Positions 26,212-35,466 of a stretch of DNA of 64,000 bases are shown here, in pieces. The notes under the pieces are model-generated. The model had not been told where the DNA came from. It searched no databases and worked only from the letters and a program-made list of their open reading frames with translations. Both the position numbers and the translations under genes were made by a program. The DNA comes from Lachnospiraceae bacterium (GTDB lineage: Bacteria; Bacillota; Clostridia; Lachnospirales; Lachnospiraceae). The stretch is taken from assembly GCA_017634975.1 (NCBI GenBank), contig JAGBMJ010000043.1, forward strand, positions 1-64,000, read 5' to 3'. Every line of letters begins with the position of its first letter. Position 1 is the first letter of the stretch.

Positions 26212-27805
26212 GCTGAATACAAGTTATCTGCTGGCAGCTTTGTCTTCCATGGTTTTCTATTTTCTGGTAAACGGTTACCGTTTATTTAATTCCCTTTTTT
26301 CCGGGGACGCACTCCTTATGATCTATCAAAACGATGCGGCCTGGCAGATCGCGCTGGGACGGGTCGGTCAGCCGTTTCTGGTGTTTTTGCGCGGCGGGAT
26401 CACCGCACCGTTTCTGATCTCGGCGCTTGCGGCAGGCTGGATCGCAGCGTCGGTAGTATTTACGGTAAATCTGCTGCGGCTGAAAAATTACGTAAGTATT
26501 GTGTTGACCGCAGCAGTCATGTCCTGCCATATCAGCCTGATCGCGGCAAATGCAAATTTTCTTCCGTGGGTGGATTTTTATGCATTTGCCCTGTTTCTTG
26601 CGGTCTTCGGTGTCTGGCTGATCCGTCGGCAGAAACGATCCGCCTGCATTGCCGGAGCAGTGGCGCTTGCTTTTTGCCTGTCGGTGTATCAGGCATATAT
26701 CTGTGTTGCGATCGGGCTGTTTATGATCCGGCTGCTGCTGGATCTTTTGGAGGAGATCAGCTTAAGATCATTTTTCAAAAAAAGCATTATGGCAATCGGG
26801 GCATTATTGGCCGGAGCGATCCTTTATGTCGTATTCTGGAAGGTGATCCAGAAAAGCCTGCATATCTGGACGGCAGACAGTTATAACGGTCTGGCCTCCG
26901 TGGGAGACTATTCGAAGCTGTCCATCGGAACGGTACTCAGACTCACTTACGGAAATGTGGCAGGTTATTTCTGGAATCCGCTGCAGTTTATCACGATGAC
27001 CTTCCGGGAAAAGAACTTAAGCCTGCTGTGGACCTGGGGATTACGGATCGGAAATCTGCTCCTGATCGCCGCTTTGATCGTATTGCTCCTTCGACTGAAC
27101 CGAAAGAAACAGACAGCCGCCTGGCAGAAGGCGATGCAGTGCCTGTTACTGATGTTATTCCCTCTTGGCATTAATTTTGTCTGCTTTCTGTCACAGGGAA
27201 TGGAACATTCTCTGATGACCTATGCTTTCTGTCTGGTGCCGGTACTTGCGGTCGCCCTGACGGACCGGCAGATCCCGGATCCGGAATCCCATATTGAAAT
27301 GCCGCCGGAAAAAGAAGCAGCGTTATCGATTTCGGAGAGAGTGGCGGATCATCTCAAAAGATGTACGCCGGCGCTGCTGTTGATGATAGTGCTCCTCGGT
27401 CTTCAGACCTGGACACATATGGTGTATGCCAATCAGGTGTATTTACAGAAAGAAGCGCAGGAAAGGGCGGCTCAGTCTCTTATGAGCCGCATCGAAACGG
27501 ATATTGAGCATACACAGGGGTATATCCCGGGAGAAACGCCGGTAGCGTTTACCGGTTCGTTTGAAACGTCTCCGTATATCAAAGCGCCGGATGCGTTTGC
27601 AGAACTGCAGACCTGGGGAACTGCACAGACTGCATTGTCTTATATTGGGACGGATTATGCGTATCTGGGTTATTTTGAAAATATGAAGATGAATCGGACA
27701 CGTGTAGATGCACAGGATGAGCGTATACAGGATATGCCATGTTATCCGGTAGAAGGCTCGGTTGCCTATATAGACGGAATACTGGTAGTGAAGATCTCGG
27801 AATAG
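26183..27805 (+). CDS. GtrII-like polytopic glycosyltransferase
   Basis: A 540-residue protein with about 10-11 membrane helices in the first ~400 residues and an extracytoplasmic C-terminal domain of ~130 residues. Short charged motifs in the N-terminal loops (LFSGDALLMIYQNDAAWQ, ALGRVGQPFLVFLRGG) and an aromatic loop after the fifth helix resemble the glucosyltransferase GtrII family, which glucosylates envelope polymers using lipid-linked sugar. The reaction here is inferred. The ATG at 26183 overlaps plsY by 29 bases and has GAGGAG upstream, so the two are coupled. Confidence 0.75.
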   Translation: MSLKRTSRNKLNTSYLLAALSSMVFYFLVNGYRLFNSLFSGDALLMIYQNDAAWQIALGRVGQPFLVFLRGGITAPFLISALAAGWIAASVVFTVNLLRLKNYVSIVLTAAVMSCHISLIAANANFLPWVDFYAFALFLAVFGVWLIRRQKRSACIAGAVALAFCLSVYQAYICVAIGLFMIRLLLDLLEEISLRSFFKKSIMAIGALLAGAILYVVFWKVIQKSLHIWTADSYNGLASVGDYSKLSIGTVLRLTYGNVAGYFWNPLQFITMTFREKNLSLLWTWGLRIGNLLLIAALIVLLLRLNRKKQTAAWQKAMQCLLLMLFPLGINFVCFLSQGMEHSLMTYAFCLVPVLAVALTDRQIPDPESHIEMPPEKEAALSISERVADHLKRCTPALLLMIVLLGLQTWTHMVYANQVYLQKEAQERAAQSLMSRIETDIEHTQGYIPGETPVAFTGSFETSPYIKAPDAFAELQTWGTAQTALSYIGTDYAYLGYFENMKMNRTRVDAQDERIQDMPCYPVEGSVAYIDGILVVKISE

Positions 27806-27831
27806 GACGTTTCGGCTCCTGCGTTCCTCAT

Positions 27832-27860
27832 TTGCGGACTGTGTTTACCTGTGGTATACT
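27832..27860 (+). promoter_or_regulatory. Promoter upstream of 27917 gene
   Basis: TTGCGG (27832-27837), 17 bases, TATACT (27855-27860). A leader of about 50 bases leads to the ATG at 27917. Confidence 0.65.
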
Positions 27861-27916
27861 GTAATCGTATCGGATGTTCAAAGCAGAGACCCGAAAGGGA
27901 CAAGATTGGAGGGGGT

Positions 27917-28450
27917 ATGGAGTACAATCGCTTTAACAGAGATGATCTGTCGAATCGGATCGATCCGGAAAAGTTACAGACGGCCCGCGTAGCAGCCGAG
28001 ACCGGAAAAGCCCTGGCGGGAGTGATCCTGTTAGTATATTTCTTAACGAGATTCGACTTGTTCCGGGTTTTTGAAAACAGCGGTGATGAGTTCCTGCACT
28101 TTATGGGAAGCGGACTGCGCGTGCTTGTGATCATTTTTCTGGTTCTGGCAGTTATTTCTTTTCTCGAAAATCTGCTCACCCTGATCTTCTTATTTCGTGG
28201 CAATACGGATGCCCCGCTTGTGCAAATGCTTTTGAAGATCTCGGGAGTGATGCGCAGCGGCACCGGATATTTCTTTATGCTGATATTTGGAATTCTGTTT
28301 GGCGGATTTGGAGCCTTTGCAACCTTCTCGACCAATGTGACAAAGGCAGAAGGTACGGAAATCTTCGGAGCAGTATTTATGCTGATCGGCATCGGGATCT
28401 GTATTGCCGCGATCGTGTCTTTTATAAAAATGCTGATCAAAGAATTATGA
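27917..28450 (+). CDS. Membrane protein of unknown function, three helices
   Basis: A 177-residue protein with three or four hydrophobic segments (AGVILLVYFLTRF, VLVIIFLVLAVISFLENLLT, TGYFFMLIFGILFGGFGAFAT, and a final one near FMLIGIGICIAAIVSFI). GGAGGGGG lies just before ATG 27917; an upstream in-frame ATG at 27851 overlaps the promoter and is not used here. No catalytic motif is visible. It precedes gpsA by 57 bases. Confidence 0.78.
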   Translation: MEYNRFNRDDLSNRIDPEKLQTARVAAETGKALAGVILLVYFLTRFDLFRVFENSGDEFLHFMGSGLRVLVIIFLVLAVISFLENLLTLIFLFRGNTDAPLVQMLLKISGVMRSGTGYFFMLIFGILFGGFGAFATFSTNVTKAEGTEIFGAVFMLIGIGICIAAIVSFIKMLIKEL

Positions 28451-28507
28451 TTTATAATATCGATGACTAAAAACAGGCGGACGGATCCGCCGGATAGGAG
28501 AACAAAA

Positions 28508-29521
28508 ATGGCAAAAATCGGTATGATCGGTGCAGGCAGCTGGGGAACAGCGCTGGCATGGCTTCTGACAAACAACGGACACGAGGTAACGATGTGGTCT
28601 GCTCTGGGAGACGAGATCGATATGCTCGAAAACAGCAGGGAGCACAAGGATAAGCTGCCGGGGGTAAAGCTGCAGCCGGAGATGAAGTTTACGAAGGATC
28701 TGGCAAGTGCGGTCAAAGGCATGGATCTGTGCGTACTGGCAGTGCCCTCGATCTTTACCAGAAAGACGGCAAGACAGATGAAAGAACTGGTGGCAGACGG
28801 TCAGATCCTGGTCAACGTGGCGAAAGGCATTGAGGAAGACACTCTTCTGACCCTGGATCAGCAGATCGCCCAGGAGGTTCCGCAGGCGGAGGTTGCGGTG
28901 CTTTCCGGTCCGACCCATGCGGAAGAAGTGGGGCGCGGTCTGCCGACTACGATCGTAGCGGCATCCAAGAAGAAAGCAACGGCGGTCTATGTACAGGAGA
29001 TCTTTTCCTCCAATGTGTTCCGTGTCTATACATCCCCGGATGTGCTGGGCGTGGAACTGGGCGGCGCATTAAAGAATGTGGTGGCTCTGGCGGCCGGTAT
29101 GGCCGATGGTCTGGGCTATGGCGATAATACGAAAGCGGCGTTGATCACCAGAGGTCTGGCGGAAATGTCGCGTCTGGGGATCCTGATGGGAGGAAAGGCA
29201 GAGACGTTTGCCGGACTGACCGGTATGGGTGACCTGATCGTGACCTGTGCGTCTGTACATTCCAGAAACCGCAAGGCCGGATATCTGATGGGGCAGGGCA
29301 AGACCTATAAGGAAGCGATGGATGAGGTAAAGATGGTGGTGGAAGGCGTGTATTCCGCCAAAGCGGCCATTGCACTGGCAAGGAAATATAACGTGGAAAT
29401 GCCGATCGTTGAACAGGTCAACAAGATCCTCTTTGAGGATAGGCCGGTCAAGGATGCAGTCAACGAACTGATGATGCGCGGCAGAAAATCGGAACATGAC
29501 GAACTGCCGTGGGAGGCGTGA
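28508..29521 (+). CDS. gpsA: Glycerol-3-phosphate dehydrogenase [NAD(P)+]
   Basis: It reduces dihydroxyacetone phosphate to glycerol-3-phosphate for phospholipid synthesis. The Rossmann motif is MIGAGSWGTALAWLLTNNG. Then come VNVAKGIEED, VLSGPTHAEEVGRGLPTT, the catalytic Lys region GGALKNVVALAAGMADGLGY, and TFAGLTGMGDLIVTC. 337 residues, normal for GpsA. TAGGAG precedes ATG 28508; an in-frame ATG at 28463 lacks a ribosome binding site. Confidence 0.97.
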   Translation: MAKIGMIGAGSWGTALAWLLTNNGHEVTMWSALGDEIDMLENSREHKDKLPGVKLQPEMKFTKDLASAVKGMDLCVLAVPSIFTRKTARQMKELVADGQILVNVAKGIEEDTLLTLDQQIAQEVPQAEVAVLSGPTHAEEVGRGLPTTIVAASKKKATAVYVQEIFSSNVFRVYTSPDVLGVELGGALKNVVALAAGMADGLGYGDNTKAALITRGLAEMSRLGILMGGKAETFAGLTGMGDLIVTCASVHSRNRKAGYLMGQGKTYKEAMDEVKMVVEGVYSAKAAIALARKYNVEMPIVEQVNKILFEDRPVKDAVNELMMRGRKSEHDELPWEA

Positions 29522-29551
29522 AAGGGGGAACAATGGAAGGGGGAACAATGG
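29522..29551 (+). repeat. Perfect 15-bp tandem duplication containing RBS and ATG
   Basis: AAGGGGGAACAATGG occurs twice in a row (29522-29536, 29537-29551). Each copy carries a ribosome binding site and an ATG (29533 and 29548) in the same frame, so the MoxR gene has two equivalent starts five codons apart. A third AAGG follows. Confidence 0.92.
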
Positions 29552-30354
29552 AAGGATTTAAGAGTACCGGAGAATATGTAGCAAGTGAGGCATTGATGGG
29601 AAGCGTGAATGTAGCCATTGCGTTACAGAAGCCGCTCCTGATCAAGGGAGAGCCGGGCACCGGTAAAACGATGCTCGCCGAAGCTGTGGCCAAGTCACTT
29701 GGAAAGAGACTGATCATCTGGAATATCAAGTCAACGACCAAGGCGCAGGATGGTCTATATATGTACGATACGATACAGCGTCTGTATGACGGGCAGTTTG
29801 GAGTGGAGGGCGTGGATGATATCGCCAGATATATCAAGCTCGGAAAACTCGGCGAAGCCTTTGAAAGTGACGAGCAGGTGGTCCTTCTGATCGATGAGAT
29901 CGACAAGGCGGATCTGGAATTTCCGAACGATCTGCTTTGGGAACTCGATCAGATGGAATTTTATATTCATGAAACCAAACGCACGGTAAAAGCGAAGAAC
30001 CGACCGATCGTGATCATCACCTCCAATGCGGAAAAGGAACTGCCGGATGCCTTTCTGCGGCGCTGTATTTTCCACTACATTGAGTTCCCGAATGCGGAAC
30101 TGATGGAGGAAATCGTAAAGGTGCATTATCCGGATATTGAGGAAAATCTGCTGAAGAATGCTATGGATGTGTTCTACTGGATCCGCGGCATCCGGGATGT
30201 GCGCAAGAAACCCAGCACGTCCGAATTGATCGACTGGGTCAATGCTTTGCAGATCGGTGGTATTGCGACCGATAAGCTGCGGGAGGAGCTGCCGTTCCTT
30301 GGAGTGATCGTCAAAAAGGACGAAGATCTGGAAACGGTTAGGCATTATACATAA
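29548..30354 (+). CDS. MoxR-family AAA+ ATPase
   Basis: A 268-residue AAA+ ATPase: Walker A in LIKGEPGTGKTMLAEAVAKS, Walker B in VVLLIDEIDKADLEFPNDLL, sensor I in PIVIITSNAEKELPDAFLRR with the Arg finger region, and a helical lid. MoxR ATPases usually act with a VWA-domain partner to remodel or insert metal into other proteins. That partner is the next gene, 13 bases on. I chose ATG 29548 (MEGFKSTGEYVAS), which fits the family start; ATG 29533 is equally well equipped because the start region is duplicated. Confidence 0.93.
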   Translation: MEGFKSTGEYVASEALMGSVNVAIALQKPLLIKGEPGTGKTMLAEAVAKSLGKRLIIWNIKSTTKAQDGLYMYDTIQRLYDGQFGVEGVDDIARYIKLGKLGEAFESDEQVVLLIDEIDKADLEFPNDLLWELDQMEFYIHETKRTVKAKNRPIVIITSNAEKELPDAFLRRCIFHYIEFPNAELMEEIVKVHYPDIEENLLKNAMDVFYWIRGIRDVRKKPSTSELIDWVNALQIGGIATDKLREELPFLGVIVKKDEDLETVRHYT

Positions 30355-30367
30355 CCGGGGGCTATCT

Positions 30368-31570
30368 ATGTTCTACAAGTTTTTTAACAGCCTGAAAAAA
30401 TACGGACTCGAGATTACCTTAAGTGAGTGGCTGACCCTGCAGCAGGCATTGGATGCCGGGCTGTGTGAGTCGTCGCTCACAAAGTTTTATTATGTGTCCA
30501 GATCGATCCTGGTCAAATCTGAAACGGAGTTTGACAAATTTGATCTGGCTTTTGAAGAGTGCTTCAAATCGGCACAGATGGAGACCGAGATCGGCAGGCA
30601 GATGCTGCGCTGGCTGGATAAACCGGAGATGAATGAGCTGCTGCATGAGACAGATAAGGAATATCTGAATCGTGTGGAGAGTTTCGAGCTCGACAAAGAT
30701 GACGTGGAGAAAAAGTATAAGCAGCGTCTGAAGGATCAGGACAGTGAGCACAATGGCGGTTCCTACTGGATCGGTACGATGGGCAAGACCAGTTTCGGTA
30801 ATACCGGCGGTAACATCGGCGGTATCCGTGTGGGAGGCGCTACGGGTTATCAATCGGCTTTTCAGGTGGTCGGAGCCAGAAAATACCGTGACTTCCGTGA
30901 CGACCGTGTGCTGACCGGACGACAGTTTATGACGGCGCTGCGCAAGCTGCGTCAGTTTTCTTCCCGACTGGATATCCCCAAGACGGAACTGGATATCGAC
31001 AGTACGATCGACGAAACCTGTAATAATGGCGGCGTGCTGCAGATCGTGATGGACAAACCGAGGAAGAATTCGGTAAAACTGCTGCTTTTAATGGACAGCG
31101 GCGGTACCATGATCCCATACTGTGATCTGCTGAACGAACTGTTTCAGTCGGTACACAAATCGAATCACTACAAAGAGGTGAAAACCTATTATTTCCATAA
31201 TTGCATCTATTCACACGTCTATAATACGCCGGGATGTGAAAACGGGGACTGGATTGAGACGGAGTGGATGTTCCGCAATCTGGACAAGGATTTTAAGGTG
31301 ATCATCGTGGGGGATGCCGCCATGGCACCGGAGGAGCTGTATGCTAAAGACGGAAACTATCGCGGACCGAACGGTGGCTATTCCGGTCAGGAGTGGCTCC
31401 TTCGTCTGCGCAGAAAATACAAGCGTGTGATCTGGATGAACCCCAAGATGTCACTGGTACCGGCACCCTGGCGTGAAGCAGAGACCGCGATCAAGGAGAT
31501 CTTCCCGATGCTTCCGCTCACAGTAGACGGGCTGGATCGTGGAATGGAGATCCTGATGAAACGAAACTGA
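30368..31570 (+). CDS. VWA-domain protein, partner of MoxR ATPase
   Basis: A 400-residue soluble protein. The N-terminal ~150 residues are helical and charged, ending in a Gly-rich stretch (TGGNIGGIRVGGATGYQS). The C-terminal half is VWA/CoxE-like, with the metal-site loop LLLMDSGGTMIPY (D243), which differs from canonical DxSxS, then TYYFHNCIYSHVYNTPG, FKVIIVGDAAMAPEEL and RVIWMNPK. With the MoxR ATPase it should form a chaperone-like pair. The downstream lipoprotein and CapA-type genes are candidate clients by position only. Confidence 0.88.
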   Translation: MFYKFFNSLKKYGLEITLSEWLTLQQALDAGLCESSLTKFYYVSRSILVKSETEFDKFDLAFEECFKSAQMETEIGRQMLRWLDKPEMNELLHETDKEYLNRVESFELDKDDVEKKYKQRLKDQDSEHNGGSYWIGTMGKTSFGNTGGNIGGIRVGGATGYQSAFQVVGARKYRDFRDDRVLTGRQFMTALRKLRQFSSRLDIPKTELDIDSTIDETCNNGGVLQIVMDKPRKNSVKLLLLMDSGGTMIPYCDLLNELFQSVHKSNHYKEVKTYYFHNCIYSHVYNTPGCENGDWIETEWMFRNLDKDFKVIIVGDAAMAPEELYAKDGNYRGPNGGYSGQEWLLRLRRKYKRVIWMNPKMSLVPAPWREAETAIKEIFPMLPLTVDGLDRGMEILMKRN

Positions 31571-31590
31571 TGCGGATGGAGGATTAAACT

Positions 31591-33858
31591 ATGAAAAGAA
31601 GATCGGTGATCGGAATACTCTTAACGATGACGCTGCTGGCATCCTGCGGCAGTACCGGAAGTGATCGCGGCAGTATTGCGGATGCGGAACCTACGTCTGC
31701 CCCCACGGGGGAGGTATTACCCGAGACAACGTCCACTCCCGATGCGGAACCGACGGCGGCGGATCCTGCCGGGAACGGAACCCAGACGGTGACCAAGGCG
31801 CGTCCGAGACTTCTGGGAGAGGATTTTACTGCGTATTATGACAGCACACTGGTGCCTTCCGTTCCGGAATACTATGTGGAAGAGGATTTTTCCAATGTTG
31901 TATATGAAGATGACTTTAAACGTTTGTTTTACGATGACGAAGACCGGCTCAATGAAGTTGCACAAGGTCTGATCCGGGATAGTTTTGTGATCGATGCAAA
32001 CGGCGGTTACAGTGAGTTCTTTGATGTGTATGAAAATAACCGTTATGTGCGTTTTCCGAATTTTATCACCGTAGATTCCCTGATGCATACCTATCATCTG
32101 TATTATGCCAGCCTGATGCGGCATACAGAGAAAGACGATCTGGCGCCTGCATTAAGTAATATGAGTCTTGTACAGCTCACGAATGCGGCGGAGCAGTATG
32201 TGATGGCAAAAGGAACCGATTGGGAAACGGCTGCTGCAAAAAATCTGGAGCTTTTCTATGTCGGTGCGAAGCTGCAAAATCCCGGGACGGTATTTCCTGT
32301 AGATGCGCAGGAGATCGAAGCGGATGCAGAGACGGAGCTTCGCCGGATCATGGCGGCAGAGGGGATCGACACTTCTACGATCAACGGAGAATTTGAGGAT
32401 TATACACAGTATATCGTTCGCGGGTATTATGCGGGAGATGAGCAGCTGGAGCAGTATTTCCGGGCTATGATGTGGTATGGACGCACGGCGTTTACCGTAG
32501 AAGAGGAAGATCTTGCAAAGAGCGCCATACTGCAGACGATCTCTCTTTCCGAAGGCGGGGATAAGGATTGGCGCAGTATTTATGATATTACCTCCTTTTT
32601 TGCCGGGGCATCGGATGATCCGGGGTACTATGAACTGTCTCAGATGATGCTGGATGCTTATGGCACCATGCCGGATACGGAAGCGGCGATCGCGGATCGT
32701 GAAGGATTTGTGAAAACCTGGGATGCGTTAAAAGCCTATCAGCTGCCGGGGATCAATTCTATTCCGGTCTATGATGGGGAGGATCCGGTGATCTTGAGTT
32801 ATCGGTTTATGGGACAGCGTTTTACGATCGATGCGGCGATCATGCAAAAGCTGGTCTACAGTGCGGTAGAAGAAAACGACAGAGGGGAGTGCCGTATGCT
32901 CCCGAATGCGTTGGATACGGCGGCGGTGTTGGGTTCGGGGGAAGCCTATGAGATCCTGGAAGGCAGTGAAGACCTTTCCTATAAGAATTTTGCCGAGAAT
33001 TTTAATGATCTTAAGCTCCACTTTGACAATGAGGATCCGGCTCTGTGGAACGCGAGTCTCTATGCCGGGTGGCTGAATACCCTTCGGCCGCTGCTTACGG
33101 AAAAAGGGGAAGGTTATCCGTCTTATATGCGTTCGAAAAACTGGGCAAGAAAAGATCTGGAAACGTTTGCAGGCTCTTATACGGAATTAAAACATGATAC
33201 GGTATTGTATGCTAAGCAGGTGATCGCAGAGATGGGTGGCCCGGATGAACCGAATTATGATGACCGCGGATATGTGGATCCGGAGATCGAAGTATACAAT
33301 CGTTTTGTGAATCTGGCAGTAAAAACCGAGGACGGGCTGAAAGGCTACGGTATGCTCAGTGATTCTGCAGCAGAAGATCTGGAACGCCTGAAAGAGATCG
33401 CACAGAAGCTGGTTACCATTTCGGAAAAGGAACTGAAAAATGAAACCCTGAGCGAGGAAGAATATGACTTTATCCGGGAGTATGGCGGCAATCTGGAGCA
33501 TTTCTGGAAAGAGGCTAATCAGGATACCGTGGATTATTCACTGAATCACAGTTATCAATCCCCGTGCCCTGTAGTCACGGACATTGCAACAGATCCGAAC
33601 GGTCAGGTGCTGGAGATCGGCAGCGGGCAGGCACAGAAGATCTATGTGGTATTTCCAATCGACGGAGAGCTGCATGTGGGCAGTGGGTCGGCTTACAGTT
33701 TTTACCAGTTTACGCAGCCGATGTCGCAGCGGCTGACGGATCAGGAGTGGCGCGGAATGCTGGAGGGCGGTTATCTGGATGATGACTGGAACTGGATCAA
33801 GGTGGAATCGGATGTGGAACAACCGGCATGGACAAGCACATATCGCACGGTAAAATAA
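31591..33858 (+). CDS. DUF3160 lipoprotein
   Basis: A 755-residue exported lipoprotein. The signal peptide ends in a lipobox (LTMTLLASC, Cys19), followed by a Ser/Thr/Pro/Glu-rich spacer to ~residue 70. The rest matches the DUF3160 family as I know it: VRFPNFITVDSLMHTYHLYY, AAAKNLELFYVGAKLQNPG, and near the end a beta-rich domain with FPIDGELHVGSGSAYSFYQF. DUF3160 proteins have no established activity. GGAGG precedes the ATG. It follows the MoxR/VWA pair by 20 bases and overlaps the CapA-type gene by 31. Confidence 0.85.
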   Translation: MKRRSVIGILLTMTLLASCGSTGSDRGSIADAEPTSAPTGEVLPETTSTPDAEPTAADPAGNGTQTVTKARPRLLGEDFTAYYDSTLVPSVPEYYVEEDFSNVVYEDDFKRLFYDDEDRLNEVAQGLIRDSFVIDANGGYSEFFDVYENNRYVRFPNFITVDSLMHTYHLYYASLMRHTEKDDLAPALSNMSLVQLTNAAEQYVMAKGTDWETAAAKNLELFYVGAKLQNPGTVFPVDAQEIEADAETELRRIMAAEGIDTSTINGEFEDYTQYIVRGYYAGDEQLEQYFRAMMWYGRTAFTVEEEDLAKSAILQTISLSEGGDKDWRSIYDITSFFAGASDDPGYYELSQMMLDAYGTMPDTEAAIADREGFVKTWDALKAYQLPGINSIPVYDGEDPVILSYRFMGQRFTIDAAIMQKLVYSAVEENDRGECRMLPNALDTAAVLGSGEAYEILEGSEDLSYKNFAENFNDLKLHFDNEDPALWNASLYAGWLNTLRPLLTEKGEGYPSYMRSKNWARKDLETFAGSYTELKHDTVLYAKQVIAEMGGPDEPNYDDRGYVDPEIEVYNRFVNLAVKTEDGLKGYGMLSDSAAEDLERLKEIAQKLVTISEKELKNETLSEEEYDFIREYGGNLEHFWKEANQDTVDYSLNHSYQSPCPVVTDIATDPNGQVLEIGSGQAQKIYVVFPIDGELHVGSGSAYSFYQFTQPMSQRLTDQEWRGMLEGGYLDDDWNWIKVESDVEQPAWTSTYRTVK

Positions 33859-35249
33859 TACGTTTCACGGTTTGTCTGATCACGGCAATGGTCTTTATGG
33901 CTGTTGCCGTTTTTGTGATGGATCGCAGCGGGGGATTCCTTCCTGAATGGATCACGTGGGAAGAGCGTGAGATCGATGCCGGAGACGGGATCACAGTCAT
34001 CCTGCATAAGCGGGAAGTACGGATCAGTAAGAATGATGTGCCGGTCCATAAGATAAATAAGACCGTGAAAGTACAGGATATGCTGATCACGGATCTGGAC
34101 CGGGATGACGATCCGGAACTGGTGCTACTCTGCTGGAGGCGAGGAAAATACGGTCCGGCACAGCCGTTTTGGGAAAACGAGAATCCGCAGGACTGGTCAC
34201 AGCATATCTTTATCTATGATCTGCATACCGACGGCAGTGTGAGCGAAAAATGGTTTTCTTCGGACAATGGTGTGGACTTTGTACGCTTTAAACGGATGGA
34301 AAAGAATCCGCAGATCCTGCTCATGGAAGATGTGGAAGGCAGATGCACCCTGTGGCGCTGGGATTCGTGGGGGCTTAAAAATATGCCGAATGAGGTGCGT
34401 TTTGTTGCCTTTGGGGACAATCTGATCCATGACACGATCTACGAATATGCGGATCGGGAGCAGGGTGGAAACTACGATTTCTTATACAAAGATATAACTC
34501 AGGAGGTACAGGAAGCGGATCTGGCGGCACTGCAGCTGGAGAGCATCCTGGTCGATGATCCGCAGATGATCAGCTCGTATCCGTATTTCGGTACGCCGCT
34601 TGCCGTGGGAGAGGCGATCGCAGAAGCCGGATTTGATATTGTCTCTTGCGCGGGAAACCATGCGGCAGACAAAGGGATCTCCGGCATCGATACAACGACA
34701 GATTACTTTGCGGAACAAGGCGTGCTCTGCCCCGGGATTCAGAACTCGGCGGATACCGGATACCGGCCGTATGAAACGATCAGCAGAAACGGGATCCGCT
34801 TTGCACTGTTTGATTATACCTACGGAACTACGCTGGATATGAGGGAAAAGTATCCCTATGCCGTGCATTATCTGGAGGAAGAACAGGTACGAGAGGATAT
34901 CACTGCCTGTGATGCGGATTTTAAAGTGGTGTTTGTTCATTGGGGAACGGAGTATGCCGATGCACCGGACGATATGCAACAGCATTATGCGGAATTGCTT
35001 ACCTGGCTTGGTGCGGATGTCGTGATCGGTACCCACCCCCATGTGATCCAGCCGGCTGAGACCATGACCGGTCCCGACGGACATACCACTCTGGTCGCTT
35101 TTTCGCTGGGCAATTTCCGCGCTGCGCAGGCCTTTGAGGATCGCACCAGGCACGGGGGTGAGCTGGTATTCACCGTGGAACACTGCTGGGATGGTGTGCG
35201 GCTGCGTGACTGGGCACTCCGGGAATTCACGATTCCGGTATACCGCTAA
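33828..35249 (+). CDS. Membrane-anchored CapA/PGA_cap-type metallophosphoesterase-like protein
   Basis: A 473-residue protein. One membrane helix at ~9-30 anchors it. Residues ~35-180 form an extra beta-rich domain with a repeat-like DLDRDDDPELVLLCWRRG. The CapA domain follows: FVAFGDNLIHDTIYEYA, SCAGNHAADKGISGI, VVFVHWGTEYADAPDD and VIGTHPHVIQPAETM, keeping the metal-binding Asp, Asn and His residues. CapA relatives serve poly-gamma-glutamate capsule assembly, but no pgsBC-type genes are near, so substrate is unknown. The start lies 31 bases inside the preceding gene, with a weak ribosome binding site, implying coupled translation. Confidence 0.87.
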   Translation: MDKHISHGKIIRFTVCLITAMVFMAVAVFVMDRSGGFLPEWITWEEREIDAGDGITVILHKREVRISKNDVPVHKINKTVKVQDMLITDLDRDDDPELVLLCWRRGKYGPAQPFWENENPQDWSQHIFIYDLHTDGSVSEKWFSSDNGVDFVRFKRMEKNPQILLMEDVEGRCTLWRWDSWGLKNMPNEVRFVAFGDNLIHDTIYEYADREQGGNYDFLYKDITQEVQEADLAALQLESILVDDPQMISSYPYFGTPLAVGEAIAEAGFDIVSCAGNHAADKGISGIDTTTDYFAEQGVLCPGIQNSADTGYRPYETISRNGIRFALFDYTYGTTLDMREKYPYAVHYLEEEQVREDITACDADFKVVFVHWGTEYADAPDDMQQHYAELLTWLGADVVIGTHPHVIQPAETMTGPDGHTTLVAFSLGNFRAAQAFEDRTRHGGELVFTVEHCWDGVRLRDWALREFTIPVYR

Positions 35250-35270
35250 ATTCCGATAAACATGAATTTG

Positions 35271-35299
35271 TTTACAGCTTGTATACTTTTGTGTAAACT
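35271..35299 (+). promoter_or_regulatory. Promoter of mini-lipoprotein/PrsW unit
   Basis: TTTACA (35271-35276), 17 bases, TAAACT (35294-35299). It starts a unit running into the small lipoprotein and PrsW genes. Confidence 0.5.
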
Positions 35300-35320
35300 A
35301 TAGACGTCAGTTATAAATAT

Positions 35321-35437
35321 ATGAGAGAGGGAAGAAACATTAAAAAGAACGTATGGAAACTGTTCGTGCTCCTGATGGCGCTGCTGGTCGTTGGCTGCGG
35401 AAAGAAAGATGAGGCAGTTACGAATGAGGGAATCTGA
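35321..35437 (+). CDS. 38-residue mini-lipoprotein
   Basis: ATG 35321 opens a 38-codon frame ending TGA at 35435-35437. It holds a full lipoprotein signal (KKNVWKLFVLLMALLVVGC) with lipobox VVGC, then only 12 residues (GKKDEAVTNEGI). The purine-rich GAGAGGGAAG lies inside the frame and is placed as if for a start at ATT 35339, which would give an ordinary IKKNVWK... start; the original ATG there may have mutated. It is either a tiny lipoprotein or the stump of a longer one. It precedes the PrsW-like gene by 29 bases. Confidence 0.5.
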   Translation: MREGRNIKKNVWKLFVLLMALLVVGCGKKDEAVTNEGI

Positions 35438-35466
35438 TGGAAAACAGGAAGTGAAAGGAGTTAAAT

